Notes under the pieces: model-generated
What the model saw: the letters and a program-made list of their open reading frames with translations, nothing else
Database searches by the model: none
Told to the model about the DNA's origin: nothing
Source of the DNA: an uncultured Acetatifactor sp.
GTDB taxonomy: Bacteria > Bacillota > Clostridia > Lachnospirales > Lachnospiraceae
DNA: 50,659 nucleotides
NCBI GenBank assembly: GCA_910577665.1
Contig: CAJTOJ010000028.1
Span: forward strand, 1 to 50,659
Direction of reading: 5' to 3'
Shown here: in pieces, positions 17,868-25,670 of the stretch
How positions within the stretch are numbered: the stretch's first letter is position 1
Layout: each line of letters begins with the position of its first letter
Made by a program: the position numbers and the translations under genes

Positions 17868-17899
17868 CCACAAAAGGGGCGAATTCTCGCCCCTTCTGG
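17868..17899 (-). terminator. Partial terminator between oppA1 and oppB1
   Basis: A GGGGCGA-GAAT-TCGCCCC stem extended by A-T pairs (17874-17895) is followed on the minus strand by TTTTGTGGGTTTTC. Its position between the binding-protein gene and the permease genes is typical of a leaky terminator or mRNA-stabilising stem that makes OppA more abundant than the membrane subunits. Confidence 0.75.
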
Positions 17900-17926
17900 G
17901 TTCCTATATGCCATTGGCATTCTGTC

Positions 17927-20464
17927 TTACTTATAGTTCAGTTCGCCACCCTGGGAGGCAACAAAGGCATCCCACTCGGCATCGGTATAATTGTAAGTCA
18001 TGTATTTCTCACCGCCACGGCCAATTCCGTAGTAGTACTCCTCGGTACCGTAAGTGATCTGCATACCCTTCAGTCCTGCGGAGGAACTGTCTACCAGCGG
18101 AATCATGTCATAAGTCTGCAGGACAGCATTCTCCAGCTGGGACAGGATCACCATTCTCTCTTCAGGCACATCATCGCTGGAACCTGCACTGTAAGTCTTG
18201 GTGCTTCCATCGGCTGCCTTAATGGTGACAGGAGTACCACTGATAGCCTGGGTCCAATCCCATACAGAAGCGGTGTAATCCGTGCCGTCCAGGTTGATGG
18301 TGATGGTCTCTTTGGTGGTATCCCAGCTAGGATCGTACTGATATGTCTTAGAGGTATAGGCCTCCATCAGTCCGTAAGGATCCAGGGCAGAACCAGACCA
18401 GCCCACGAAGAACAGCATATTCACCTGGTTGCTCTTCAGTGCATCCGCAAAGCCATTGCCAATGGTGTCATCCTTGTCAAATACCAGTTTGCCTTCCAGC
18501 TTGGTGCCAACCACAGCATCAGAGAATGCGCTGGACAGATACTCATAACCCTTTACATACGTATTGCTGGTGGCAGGAAGGCCTATGGTGATGGAAACGG
18601 TATCCCCTTCCTTCATCAGCCCTTCTTCAATGGCAATGTCATAAGCCTTGTCAAAATACTGCTTTGCCATCTCCATGTTGTATCCTGTGATACTGTCAAC
18701 GGCATCATCCACTGTCTCATACATCTTGCCTTCGCCGATCTCCTCGCCCAGGCCCCAGAAGTTAGCCAGTACCCACTTGGCTTCCTCATTGGAGCGGTAG
18801 CTGATGGCGTTCTCGGGATCGGAAATGATCAGTTCAGAGTAAACGCCGAATGCCGGGTTGTTGGTAGGGGATACAGCCAGGGCAAATGCAGTACGGTCAA
18901 GGGCATAAGCAAGTGCCTGACGGAACTCCTTCACAGTGAGGATGGTCTTGTTGTAGCCTGCACCCATATTCTCCTGGGAAGCCTTGAGGGCATTCAGGTC
19001 CGGGTTCAAGGCGATGAAGTAGGTGCTGGGTGTCTTGGTATAATATGTGTAATCACTTGCTGCATAAGTATCCATGTCATCAGCGGACAGGCCATAGCTG
19101 TCGATCTTACCGCTCAGGAACAGTTCCAGACGGGTAGCAGCTTCCTGCACGGTGCTGTAGACAATCCTGGTGGTCTGGTAATAACCAGCCTTCACATCAT
19201 AGAACAGGTCGTTCCTCTCCAGGGTGTATTCCTTGTCTGCCTGGTATGCAACCAGCTTGTAAGGACCGTAGGAGATGGTGGTGTCCACGGAAGTGCCGTA
19301 AGTGTTGGTGTACACGCCGTCCTTCACGCTCTCACACTTGGTGTAGAGAGGCTCGTTCACCAGCCAGGAATCCGTCATGGCATACAGAAGGTCGAATCCA
19401 GCCAGGGGCTTCACGAATACCAGCACCAGATCGGTGTCGGAAGTAGCGAAGATACCAACCTCATCAAAGGACATGTCGCCATAATCCTCGCCCAGGAAAC
19501 AGAACTCCTCCCACTCCCTGTTGGCATAATCATCGTTATCCTTGTTGGCTGCCTCATAAGCTGCAAAATCATCAAATCCCTGCAGATGGGCAATGATCTC
19601 CACCAGGGCCTCCCAGATCTCGTCTGTCACCATCACATAGCCGTCAGCATCTGCAGCAGGCTTGATCACTTCCTCCCACAGATCCACGCCGTCCTTGCTG
19701 TACAGTTCCGGATCATAGTAATCAGACAGGGCAGCACCCCAATTGGCGCCATCATCCAGGTTGAAGGCGATCACATGTCCATCGTAGGTGTAGATGCCAT
19801 CCTCATTCTTCTCAATGTCATCCAGGGCGATATAGCCATTGTCAATCATAGGGGTAGCATATGCTGTAGTTCCCTGATATACATATGCCTTGGCATTCAC
19901 GATCTCCTTGCTTCCGGAGTAGAACGTATCTGCACGGTAGTTACCCGCTACAGGATTCAGCAAAAGCTCTGCGGATTTCACAAAATCCTGGGCCTTGATG
20001 GGGGTACCGTCCTCCCAGCACAGGTCATCCCTGAGGGGAAAGCTCCAGGCCCTGGCAGTCTGGCCTTCTTCGATGCCGTACTGTCCCACATACTGGTCTG
20101 TCACATCGGTAGGCTCTGCCGTAGTCATGCCGGGCACCAGCGCATAGCCCGTCTTGTCCTCGTTGTAATCAAACACATAGAATCCATCAGACAGATAATT
20201 CAGCATATAGTCTCCGTCTGTGGATGTCTCATAGACATGGGGATTCCAGTTGGTAGGACTTGCGGTAAAGGCAATATTATAAGTATACTCATCCTCCCCG
20301 GATGCTACCTCCCCGCCTTCTGCACCGGATCCCTCAGTGCTTTCGGTGCCTTCCGTACCTTGACTGCCTTCGGATGATCCCTCAGGCTCCTTGCCGCCGC
20401 ATGCCGCCATGGACACAGCCATCGCCGCAGTCAACAGCAATGCAAGAAATTTCCTTTTCTTCAT
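17927..20464 (-). CDS. oppA: Oligopeptide-binding lipoprotein, SBP family 5 (system 1)
   Basis: About 845 aa from the ATG at 20464, chosen for AAGGAGG six bases upstream. It has a lipoprotein signal (MKKRKFLALL, lipobox SMAAC), an acidic Gly/Ser/Glu linker, then the extracellular solute-binding family 5 fold, recognisable by WSFPLRDDLCWEDGTPIKAQDFV and by FRQALAYALDRTAFA. Canonical OppA is 540-600 aa, so this one is enlarged by about 250 residues spread through the fold. It is the first gene of opp system 1 and has an excellent promoter (20667-20695). The ligand is probably peptides, but family 5 proteins also bind other solutes. Confidence 0.93.
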   Translation of the reverse strand: MKKRKFLALLLTAAMAVSMAACGGKEPEGSSEGSQGTEGTESTEGSGAEGGEVASGEDEYTYNIAFTASPTNWNPHVYETSTDGDYMLNYLSDGFYVFDYNEDKTGYALVPGMTTAEPTDVTDQYVGQYGIEEGQTARAWSFPLRDDLCWEDGTPIKAQDFVKSAELLLNPVAGNYRADTFYSGSKEIVNAKAYVYQGTTAYATPMIDNGYIALDDIEKNEDGIYTYDGHVIAFNLDDGANWGAALSDYYDPELYSKDGVDLWEEVIKPAADADGYVMVTDEIWEALVEIIAHLQGFDDFAAYEAANKDNDDYANREWEEFCFLGEDYGDMSFDEVGIFATSDTDLVLVFVKPLAGFDLLYAMTDSWLVNEPLYTKCESVKDGVYTNTYGTSVDTTISYGPYKLVAYQADKEYTLERNDLFYDVKAGYYQTTRIVYSTVQEAATRLELFLSGKIDSYGLSADDMDTYAASDYTYYTKTPSTYFIALNPDLNALKASQENMGAGYNKTILTVKEFRQALAYALDRTAFALAVSPTNNPAFGVYSELIISDPENAISYRSNEEAKWVLANFWGLGEEIGEGKMYETVDDAVDSITGYNMEMAKQYFDKAYDIAIEEGLMKEGDTVSITIGLPATSNTYVKGYEYLSSAFSDAVVGTKLEGKLVFDKDDTIGNGFADALKSNQVNMLFFVGWSGSALDPYGLMEAYTSKTYQYDPSWDTTKETITINLDGTDYTASVWDWTQAISGTPVTIKAADGSTKTYSAGSSDDVPEERMVILSQLENAVLQTYDMIPLVDSSSAGLKGMQITYGTEEYYYGIGRGGEKYMTYNYTDAEWDAFVASQGGELNYK

Positions 20465-20652
20465 AATGCTCCTCCTTACTTTTCTCTGACCCCATGTGCT
20501 TAAGACACAGCCGGGATCATAAGCCGAACCAGTCCTCCGGTCCCGCTTTATACTATGCACACAGGAATACTGCTCCCTCTCCTGCCAAGTTACAGCGCTG
20601 TCGAATGGCCCTGCAAACTCTGTATACTTGTATACAATCAAGCCCCATATGC

Positions 20653-20681
20653 GATTAACATAGTCCAGTATAAATTACACT
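20653..20681. repeat. Inverted repeat, left copy, flanking the recombinase gene
   Basis: This 29-base sequence is repeated in inverted orientation at 22183-22211 with 25 of 29 positions identical; the inner 16 bases (CAGTATAAATTACACT) are perfect. It contains the -10 box of the oppA1 promoter. Either it is one arm of an invertible segment or it is a duplicated promoter/operator. Confidence 0.85.
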
Positions 20682-20695
20682 TTGTGAACTGTCAA
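20667..20695 (-). promoter_or_regulatory. oppA1 promoter with palindromic operator-like core
   Basis: On the minus strand, consensus -35 TTGACA (20690-20695), exactly 17 nt, then -10 TATACT (20667-20672). The 15 bases covering the -10 box (20667-20681) form a near-perfect palindrome of the type AGTRTAAWTTAYACT. The -35 box lies inside the segment bounded by the inverted repeats and the -10 lies within the repeat. Confidence 0.8.
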
Positions 20696-20732
20696 GATTT
20701 TTTTGTTTTTTTCGACCAGATGTTAAAAATTC

Positions 20733-21989
20733 CTAAATTTTTCTTTCCATATGATATGTCTGCCACTGTTCCTGGCTTTTCACAAAATGGTTCAGCTTTT
20801 CGCTTGCCCTGCGTTTCTGTTCTTCAAAGCTGTGCGCATACAGATTCATGGTAGTGGAGCATCTTGCATGTCCCAGGTATCTGGAGATATCCACCATATT
20901 CACCTCCAGGTAGTTTAACAGGGTAGCACAGGAATGCCTAAGACCATGCAGGGGAATGACGGGCAGCTTCTCCATATCCTGGGACAGGGCTATGTCTGGA
21001 TTTTCCTTGACCCACTGGTTGTAGTGTGACAGATGCCTCACAAAATGCTGGTAGGTGGTCGTATGTCCCATACGCCTGCCGTCAGACCGTATGAACAGGC
21101 TGCCATCCCCCTGCCATTCCCTGCCCAGGTTCCGTGCCAGAAGATCATACTCCTCCTGGTATTTTTCCAGCATATCATACAATATGTCCGGCAGCGGTAC
21201 CCGGCGTACAGAGGCATGGTTTTTCGGTTCCTTGCAGTGGAAGCCTGTCTCTGTACGGCCTATGGACTTGGTGATGGATATTTCCCGCCGTTCGAAGTCA
21301 ATGTCCTCCCAGCACAGAGCCAGGGTCTCTCCCTTCCGGAACCCGCAGAGCAGGGAAAGCGTGTAAAACAGTCTGTACTGGGAAGATACCGGACAGGGAA
21401 TCTGCAAGGATTTCAAAAAAACCATGGACTGGTGGGGTGTAAAATAGCGAAGCCCCGCCTGTTCCTGCACTTTCCTGGGTTTTCTGGCATATCTGCAGGG
21501 ATTTCCAGCAATTAGGTTCCATCTCCTGGCTGTGCCAAAAATACAGCTTAACACATTGGCAAAGCGCCGGATGGTTCCAGCGGAATATTCCTGTTCCAGG
21601 GTCTTGTAAAAAGCTTCTATATCCATAACCTTGACCTGATCCAGGCGGTATTCCTTAAAATATGGACAGATCCTGCTATGCAGCAGGTGTTCATACCCTA
21701 CATATGTACCATAAGCAAGACTTCCCTTTACATGCTCCAGCCATTTTTCCGCAAAGTCCTCAAATAAAGGCGGTGGCACATCATTTGACCTTCCGTACTT
21801 GATCTGGTCTTCCATTTCCAGGGCATACCTCATGGCTTCTTTTCTCTGTGCCTTGGGGGTAGCCGACTGGTTCACGGAATAGGTGAGGCTTTTGACCTTT
21901 TTGCGCCCCTGGCTGTCATAACCATGGCTGATTACTATGCGGTAGACCACCCTGCCGCTCTTGTGCGTGACTCTTCTGATAGATGCCAT
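20733..21989 (-). CDS. Tyrosine recombinase/integrase, Tn916-Int-like
   Basis: 418 aa from the ATG at 21989 (GAGAGGG 8 nt upstream); the frame is open further upstream but not family-like. An N-terminal arm-type DNA-binding region (SGRVVYRIVISHGYDSQGRKK) is followed by a core-binding SAM-like domain (FEDFAEKWLEHVKG) and the catalytic domain with Arg in LCGFRKGETLAL, HGLRHSCATLL (HxxR), YLGHA (His) and a nucleophile-type Tyr in TTMNLYAHS. No excisionase, relaxase or cargo is adjacent. It lies alone between two divergent opp operons and is bracketed by inverted repeats, which suggests a site-specific invertase or an orphaned integrase. Confidence 0.92.
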   Translation of the reverse strand: MASIRRVTHKSGRVVYRIVISHGYDSQGRKKVKSLTYSVNQSATPKAQRKEAMRYALEMEDQIKYGRSNDVPPPLFEDFAEKWLEHVKGSLAYGTYVGYEHLLHSRICPYFKEYRLDQVKVMDIEAFYKTLEQEYSAGTIRRFANVLSCIFGTARRWNLIAGNPCRYARKPRKVQEQAGLRYFTPHQSMVFLKSLQIPCPVSSQYRLFYTLSLLCGFRKGETLALCWEDIDFERREISITKSIGRTETGFHCKEPKNHASVRRVPLPDILYDMLEKYQEEYDLLARNLGREWQGDGSLFIRSDGRRMGHTTTYQHFVRHLSHYNQWVKENPDIALSQDMEKLPVIPLHGLRHSCATLLNYLEVNMVDISRYLGHARCSTTMNLYAHSFEEQKRRASEKLNHFVKSQEQWQTYHMERKI

Positions 21990-22170
21990 CTTGTTGTCCC
22001 TCTCTTTCTGCTCGTCTTTAATCTGTCCTTTGGCAAACGTCTGTTTGCAAGGCCGATTATAACAGGCCTCCTGGCCGAAATCCATCTTTTCCTGTAACCT
22101 TGCGTTGCAGTATGAAAAAATCTGCATTCTTTGCTGTCTTTTTCCTGTCAAGTGCCTGGCACAGCCGTAC

Positions 22171-22197
22171 TTGGCTTTTGTCAGTGTAATTTATACT
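22171..22197 (+). promoter_or_regulatory. oppA2 promoter with the same operator-like core
   Basis: -10 TATACT (22192-22197) lies in the same 15-base palindrome (22183-22197) as the oppA1 promoter. The -35 is poorer: TTGGCT (22171-22176) at 15 nt, or ACTTGG at 17 nt. The start site would be near 22204, giving a 5' leader of about 110 nt. The contrast with the consensus oppA1 -35 is relevant to the inversion idea. Confidence 0.6.
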
Positions 22198-22211
22198 GAA
22201 TCATGTTATTC
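22183..22211. repeat. Inverted repeat, right copy, flanking the recombinase gene
   Basis: Reverse complement of the left copy at 20653-20681 with four mismatches over 29 bases; the inner 16 bases are identical. It spans the oppA2 -10 box and extends past the predicted start site. The bounded segment is about 1.56 kb and contains only the recombinase gene and the two -35 regions. Confidence 0.85.
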
Positions 22212-22312
22212 ACACATGTCACATTATTGTATGCAGATATACGGTGCCACAAAGCTCCTGTATACTACCTTGTCCATGTGCATGACAAAACTTTGATAGG
22301 AGGAGACATATT

Positions 22313-24481
22313 ATGAAAAGCAAAAGGTTACTTGCCGTCCTGTTGGCTTCCGCAATGGCCGTAACTATGGCTGCCTGTGGTAACGATACGCCTACAGGCA
22401 GCAGCACCCCACCGGAAACAGCATCAGGAGAAACCACCCCATCTGGCAGCGGGGCCAATGACACATCTTCAGATGACAGTTCTGATGTAACGTATGAGAA
22501 CAAGGTAATCATGGGCAACACCACCGATCTTTCTGGTGATTTCCGTTATCCCGGCTGGGGTACCAGCTCCGTGGGCGCATCCGACCAGGATATCGGACGG
22601 CTTACTGTAGGTTATGGTACACAGGAAGTGGCAGAAGACGGAAATGTAGTATGGAATGATACCGCCGTCAAAAGCCACACAGAGACAGAAAACGAAGACG
22701 GAACCGCAACTTTCACAGTAGAACTCAAGGAAGGTCTGACCTTCAGCGATGGAACCCCCATTACGGCGAAAAATTATCTGGTAAGGGTTCTGGCATTTTC
22801 CAGTCCCGTTGCCATGGAGGCAGGGCATCCCGGTATGGCAGGCAATGCTTTTGTCGGTTTTGAAGAATTTCATGCTTATACAGGCGAGGCAGTGGAAGGT
22901 ACATCCAAAGAGTTTGCAGGTGTCCGTCTCCTAAGTGATTACAGCTATTCCGTTACCGTATCTTCTGATTATTATCCATACTACTTTGCCTATACTTATG
23001 CCGGTTTCGATCCCGCCCCCATGGGCCTGTTTTTAGGTGAAGGTGTGGATATCATGGACGATGGCAACGGCGCATACTTAACCGAAAACTTCTATGAGAA
23101 GAACGGTGACAGCTTTGTGAAGGCAGCAGAAATCGAAGCGAACCGCTATGACCTGACCCGGTATCCCTTCTCCGGTGCTTATGTGGTTTCCAACTGGGAT
23201 GCCTCCACCAAGCAGGCTACTTTAACTATTAACCCCGAGTATAAGGGAAACTATGAAGGACAGACCCCTTCCATTGAGACCATCGTGTATGTAAAGCTGA
23301 TCCAGGAGACCCAGTTAGAAGAGCTTACCAGCGGTGGTACGGATATTCTGGGCGGTGTGACAGGCGGCAAGGATACCACTGCGGCCCTGGCAGTGGTAGA
23401 TGGCGAGAACTTCTCAGAAGTCCATTATCAGAGGGCCGGTTATGGCAAAATTCAGTTTGATTGTGATTTTGGCCCCACCATGTACCAGGAGGTCCGTCAG
23501 GCAATTGCCTACCTGCTGAACCGTACCGAGTTCTGCCAGACCTTTACCGGTGGCTATGGAGTGGTGGTAGACGGCCCTTACAGTCCCGACCTTGGTCCCT
23601 GGAAGGCCGTACAGGACGAAATCGAACTGATTGACTATTCCTTCTCTCCAGAAGCTGCCAGGAAAGTCCTGGAGGAAGGCGGCTGGATATACAATTCCAA
23701 GGGTGAAGCCTATGTGGAAGGCGCTGAAGGTGTTGACGCAGTACGTTACAAGAAACTGACCGCCGAAGAGGCCAATGCCCTGGACGGCATTAACAAGACC
23801 TATGCTTCCGTTGCCAATACCGATGGTGTGACTTACGCAACCGTGGAAGTCAATGGTGCATACTATATGCCACTGGCAATCAACTGGTTTGGTTCCACGC
23901 CCAATGATGTAACCGACCTGATTTCCACTACATTGGCCAACAACTCAGATCTGGCTGCCATAGGTATGGTAATCCGTTCCACAACAGGTGATTTCAATAA
24001 GCTTCTGGGGGAGATTTACCGTGAGCCCAGCTATGGTTACAACGGCGTACCTACTTATGGCATGTACAACCTGGCCACCGGATTTTCCGCGTTGACAAAT
24101 CTGGATACTTCCTATCAGTGGTCTCACGACCCTGCATGGTTTACCAACTCTTCCAATAAGCTTTACGATCCTTATGACATTGACTTTCCTTATGATATTA
24201 CAGCCCAGAAGCTAAGCTATGAGGAAGCCGTAACAGCATCAGACGACAAACTTGGCATGGATTACCTGTCCATGGGCATGGTTTACACTGCCACCACCGA
24301 GGAAGAATTCAATGAGTGGTATATGGGTTATGTAGAGAGATGGAACGAACTGATGCCCGATATCCCGCTGTACTCGAATTACTACTATGATGTCTACAAT
24401 TCTAAGATTGAGAACTTCCACACCAGTCCGTTCCGCGGTCCGGCAGCGGCTCTTCTTTATGCAAATGTAAAGGGCTTCTAG
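22313..24481 (+). CDS. oppA: Oligopeptide-binding lipoprotein, SBP family 5 (system 2)
   Basis: 722 aa with lipoprotein signal (MKSKRLLAVLLASA, lipobox TMAAC) and a Ser/Thr/Gly-rich linker. Family 5 binding-protein features include VELKEGLTFSDGTPITAKNYL and YQEVRQAIAYLLNRTEF. It is longer than canonical OppA (about 540-600) but differs widely from the 845-aa OppA1, so the two systems probably have different ligands. GGAGGAG lies 7 nt before the ATG. First gene of a plus-strand oppABCDF operon. Confidence 0.93.
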   Translation: MKSKRLLAVLLASAMAVTMAACGNDTPTGSSTPPETASGETTPSGSGANDTSSDDSSDVTYENKVIMGNTTDLSGDFRYPGWGTSSVGASDQDIGRLTVGYGTQEVAEDGNVVWNDTAVKSHTETENEDGTATFTVELKEGLTFSDGTPITAKNYLVRVLAFSSPVAMEAGHPGMAGNAFVGFEEFHAYTGEAVEGTSKEFAGVRLLSDYSYSVTVSSDYYPYYFAYTYAGFDPAPMGLFLGEGVDIMDDGNGAYLTENFYEKNGDSFVKAAEIEANRYDLTRYPFSGAYVVSNWDASTKQATLTINPEYKGNYEGQTPSIETIVYVKLIQETQLEELTSGGTDILGGVTGGKDTTAALAVVDGENFSEVHYQRAGYGKIQFDCDFGPTMYQEVRQAIAYLLNRTEFCQTFTGGYGVVVDGPYSPDLGPWKAVQDEIELIDYSFSPEAARKVLEEGGWIYNSKGEAYVEGAEGVDAVRYKKLTAEEANALDGINKTYASVANTDGVTYATVEVNGAYYMPLAINWFGSTPNDVTDLISTTLANNSDLAAIGMVIRSTTGDFNKLLGEIYREPSYGYNGVPTYGMYNLATGFSALTNLDTSYQWSHDPAWFTNSSNKLYDPYDIDFPYDITAQKLSYEEAVTASDDKLGMDYLSMGMVYTATTEEEFNEWYMGYVERWNELMPDIPLYSNYYYDVYNSKIENFHTSPFRGPAAALLYANVKGF

Positions 24482-24520
24482 ACTGCAGGTCTGTTTGCAA
24501 TCGGTGTGAAGATAAAAAAG

Positions 24521-24553
24521 ATGGGGCGGCCGCCTAAACGACTGCTCCATTTT
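24521..24553 (+). terminator. Terminator-like hairpin between oppA2 and oppB2
   Basis: ATGGGGC (24521-24527) pairs with GCTCCAT (24544-24550), with a 16-nt loop containing GGCCGCC, followed by TTTTG. It occupies the same place as the hairpin after oppA1 and may likewise set a high ratio of binding protein to permease. The stem is short with one G-T pair, so termination would be partial. Confidence 0.5.
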
Positions 24554-24581
24554 GACATCAATATCAGAAACGGGGTATGAT

Positions 24582-25610
24582 ATGGGTAAGTATATACTGA
24601 AAAGATTTGGCTATATGGCTGTAGTCCTCATGATCCTCTCCTTTCTCATGTTCTTCGTGTACTCTCTCATTCCCTTTGACCGGGCAGTGGCCGAGGCAGA
24701 GCCCTTCCGAAAGGGGCTTAAAACTACAGAAAATGCCACTGAGCTTTATCATGCAAAAATTGCAGAGCTCAGAAAAGAGCTGGGAACAGATCAGAATGTA
24801 GTGGTACGCTATCTGGGCTGGATCGGCCTGGCCCCCATCAATGGAAAATACAACGGAATCCTGCAAGGGAATCTGGGATACAGTTACGAGTACGACAGAC
24901 CTGCAAGGGAAGTATTGTCAGATCCCTTGAAAAATACAGTTTTTATCAACATTTTTGCCACGGTTCTCGGCCTGGGGATCACGATTCCACTGGGCATTTT
25001 CTGTGCTGTCCACAGAGGCAGTAAAAGAGATACCGCCATCCAGGTGGGAACCATCGTAGGCTACAGCATTCCGGGGTTTATTATTGCAATTGTTTTTATC
25101 TGGTTTTTCGCCATTATACTGGGATGGTTCCCGGTTTCCGGCATGAAAACACCCGGTTCCAGTTATACCGGTCTTGCCGGGCTGAAGGACCGGCTTTATT
25201 ATATGGCACTGCCGCTGATTGTCATGACCTTTTCGTCCCTGGGCGGCATGACTCGTTATGTGCGGGCCTCCATGTCAGAAGCCCTTTCCCTTGACTGTAT
25301 CCGCACTGCCAGAGCCAAGGGACTTGCAGAGAAAACAGTCATCTATTCCCATGCGTTCCAAAATGCGCTGATTCCCATCATTACGCTGGTAATCGGATGG
25401 TTCATCGGTATTTTCTCGGGATCCATTGTCATTGAAAATATTTTCGGTCTGAACGGAGTCGGCCGCATTTATATACTCAGTCTGAACAACAAGGACTTTG
25501 AAGTCGTTCTGTTGCTCCAGATGTTCTATGTCATTCTGGGGCTCCTTGGTAATCTGATCGTTGATATCGCTTACGGCCTGGCTGACCCCAGAGTCCGTAT
25601 AAATAAATAA
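24582..25610 (+). CDS. oppB: Oligopeptide ABC transporter permease, OppB-type (system 2)
   Basis: 342 aa from the ATG at 24582 (MGKYILKRFGYM), preceded by GGGG at a short distance; an in-frame TTG at 24552 is less likely. Six predicted helices; TM1 is followed by an external loop of about 75 residues ending in LQGNLGYSYEYDRPAREVL. The coupling loop is ARAKGLAEKTVIYSHAFQNALIP and the C-terminal family segment is IVIENIFGLNGVGRIYI. Normal OppB organisation, in contrast to its partner OppC2. Confidence 0.93.
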   Translation: MGKYILKRFGYMAVVLMILSFLMFFVYSLIPFDRAVAEAEPFRKGLKTTENATELYHAKIAELRKELGTDQNVVVRYLGWIGLAPINGKYNGILQGNLGYSYEYDRPAREVLSDPLKNTVFINIFATVLGLGITIPLGIFCAVHRGSKRDTAIQVGTIVGYSIPGFIIAIVFIWFFAIILGWFPVSGMKTPGSSYTGLAGLKDRLYYMALPLIVMTFSSLGGMTRYVRASMSEALSLDCIRTARAKGLAEKTVIYSHAFQNALIPIITLVIGWFIGIFSGSIVIENIFGLNGVGRIYILSLNNKDFEVVLLLQMFYVILGLLGNLIVDIAYGLADPRVRINK

Positions 25611-25670
25611 CCACGGAAAGACATCAATATGAATTGATATTTACGTCAAAGCATTCAAGGAGGTATAAAA

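Noticed and set aside
16770..17871. 380-aa version of OppB1
   Set aside because: The first 62 codons upstream of 17685 are not OppB-like and the SD and TM1 support the internal ATG.
17732..20377. 881-codon open frame opposite oppA1
   Set aside because: It is exactly antisense to a clear family 5 binding protein, has no recognisable domain or SD, and reflects codon bias of the true gene.
20733..21989. Integrated conjugative element or prophage
   Set aside because: Only the recombinase is present; no relaxase, replication, structural or cargo genes lie on either side, and both flanks are opp operons.
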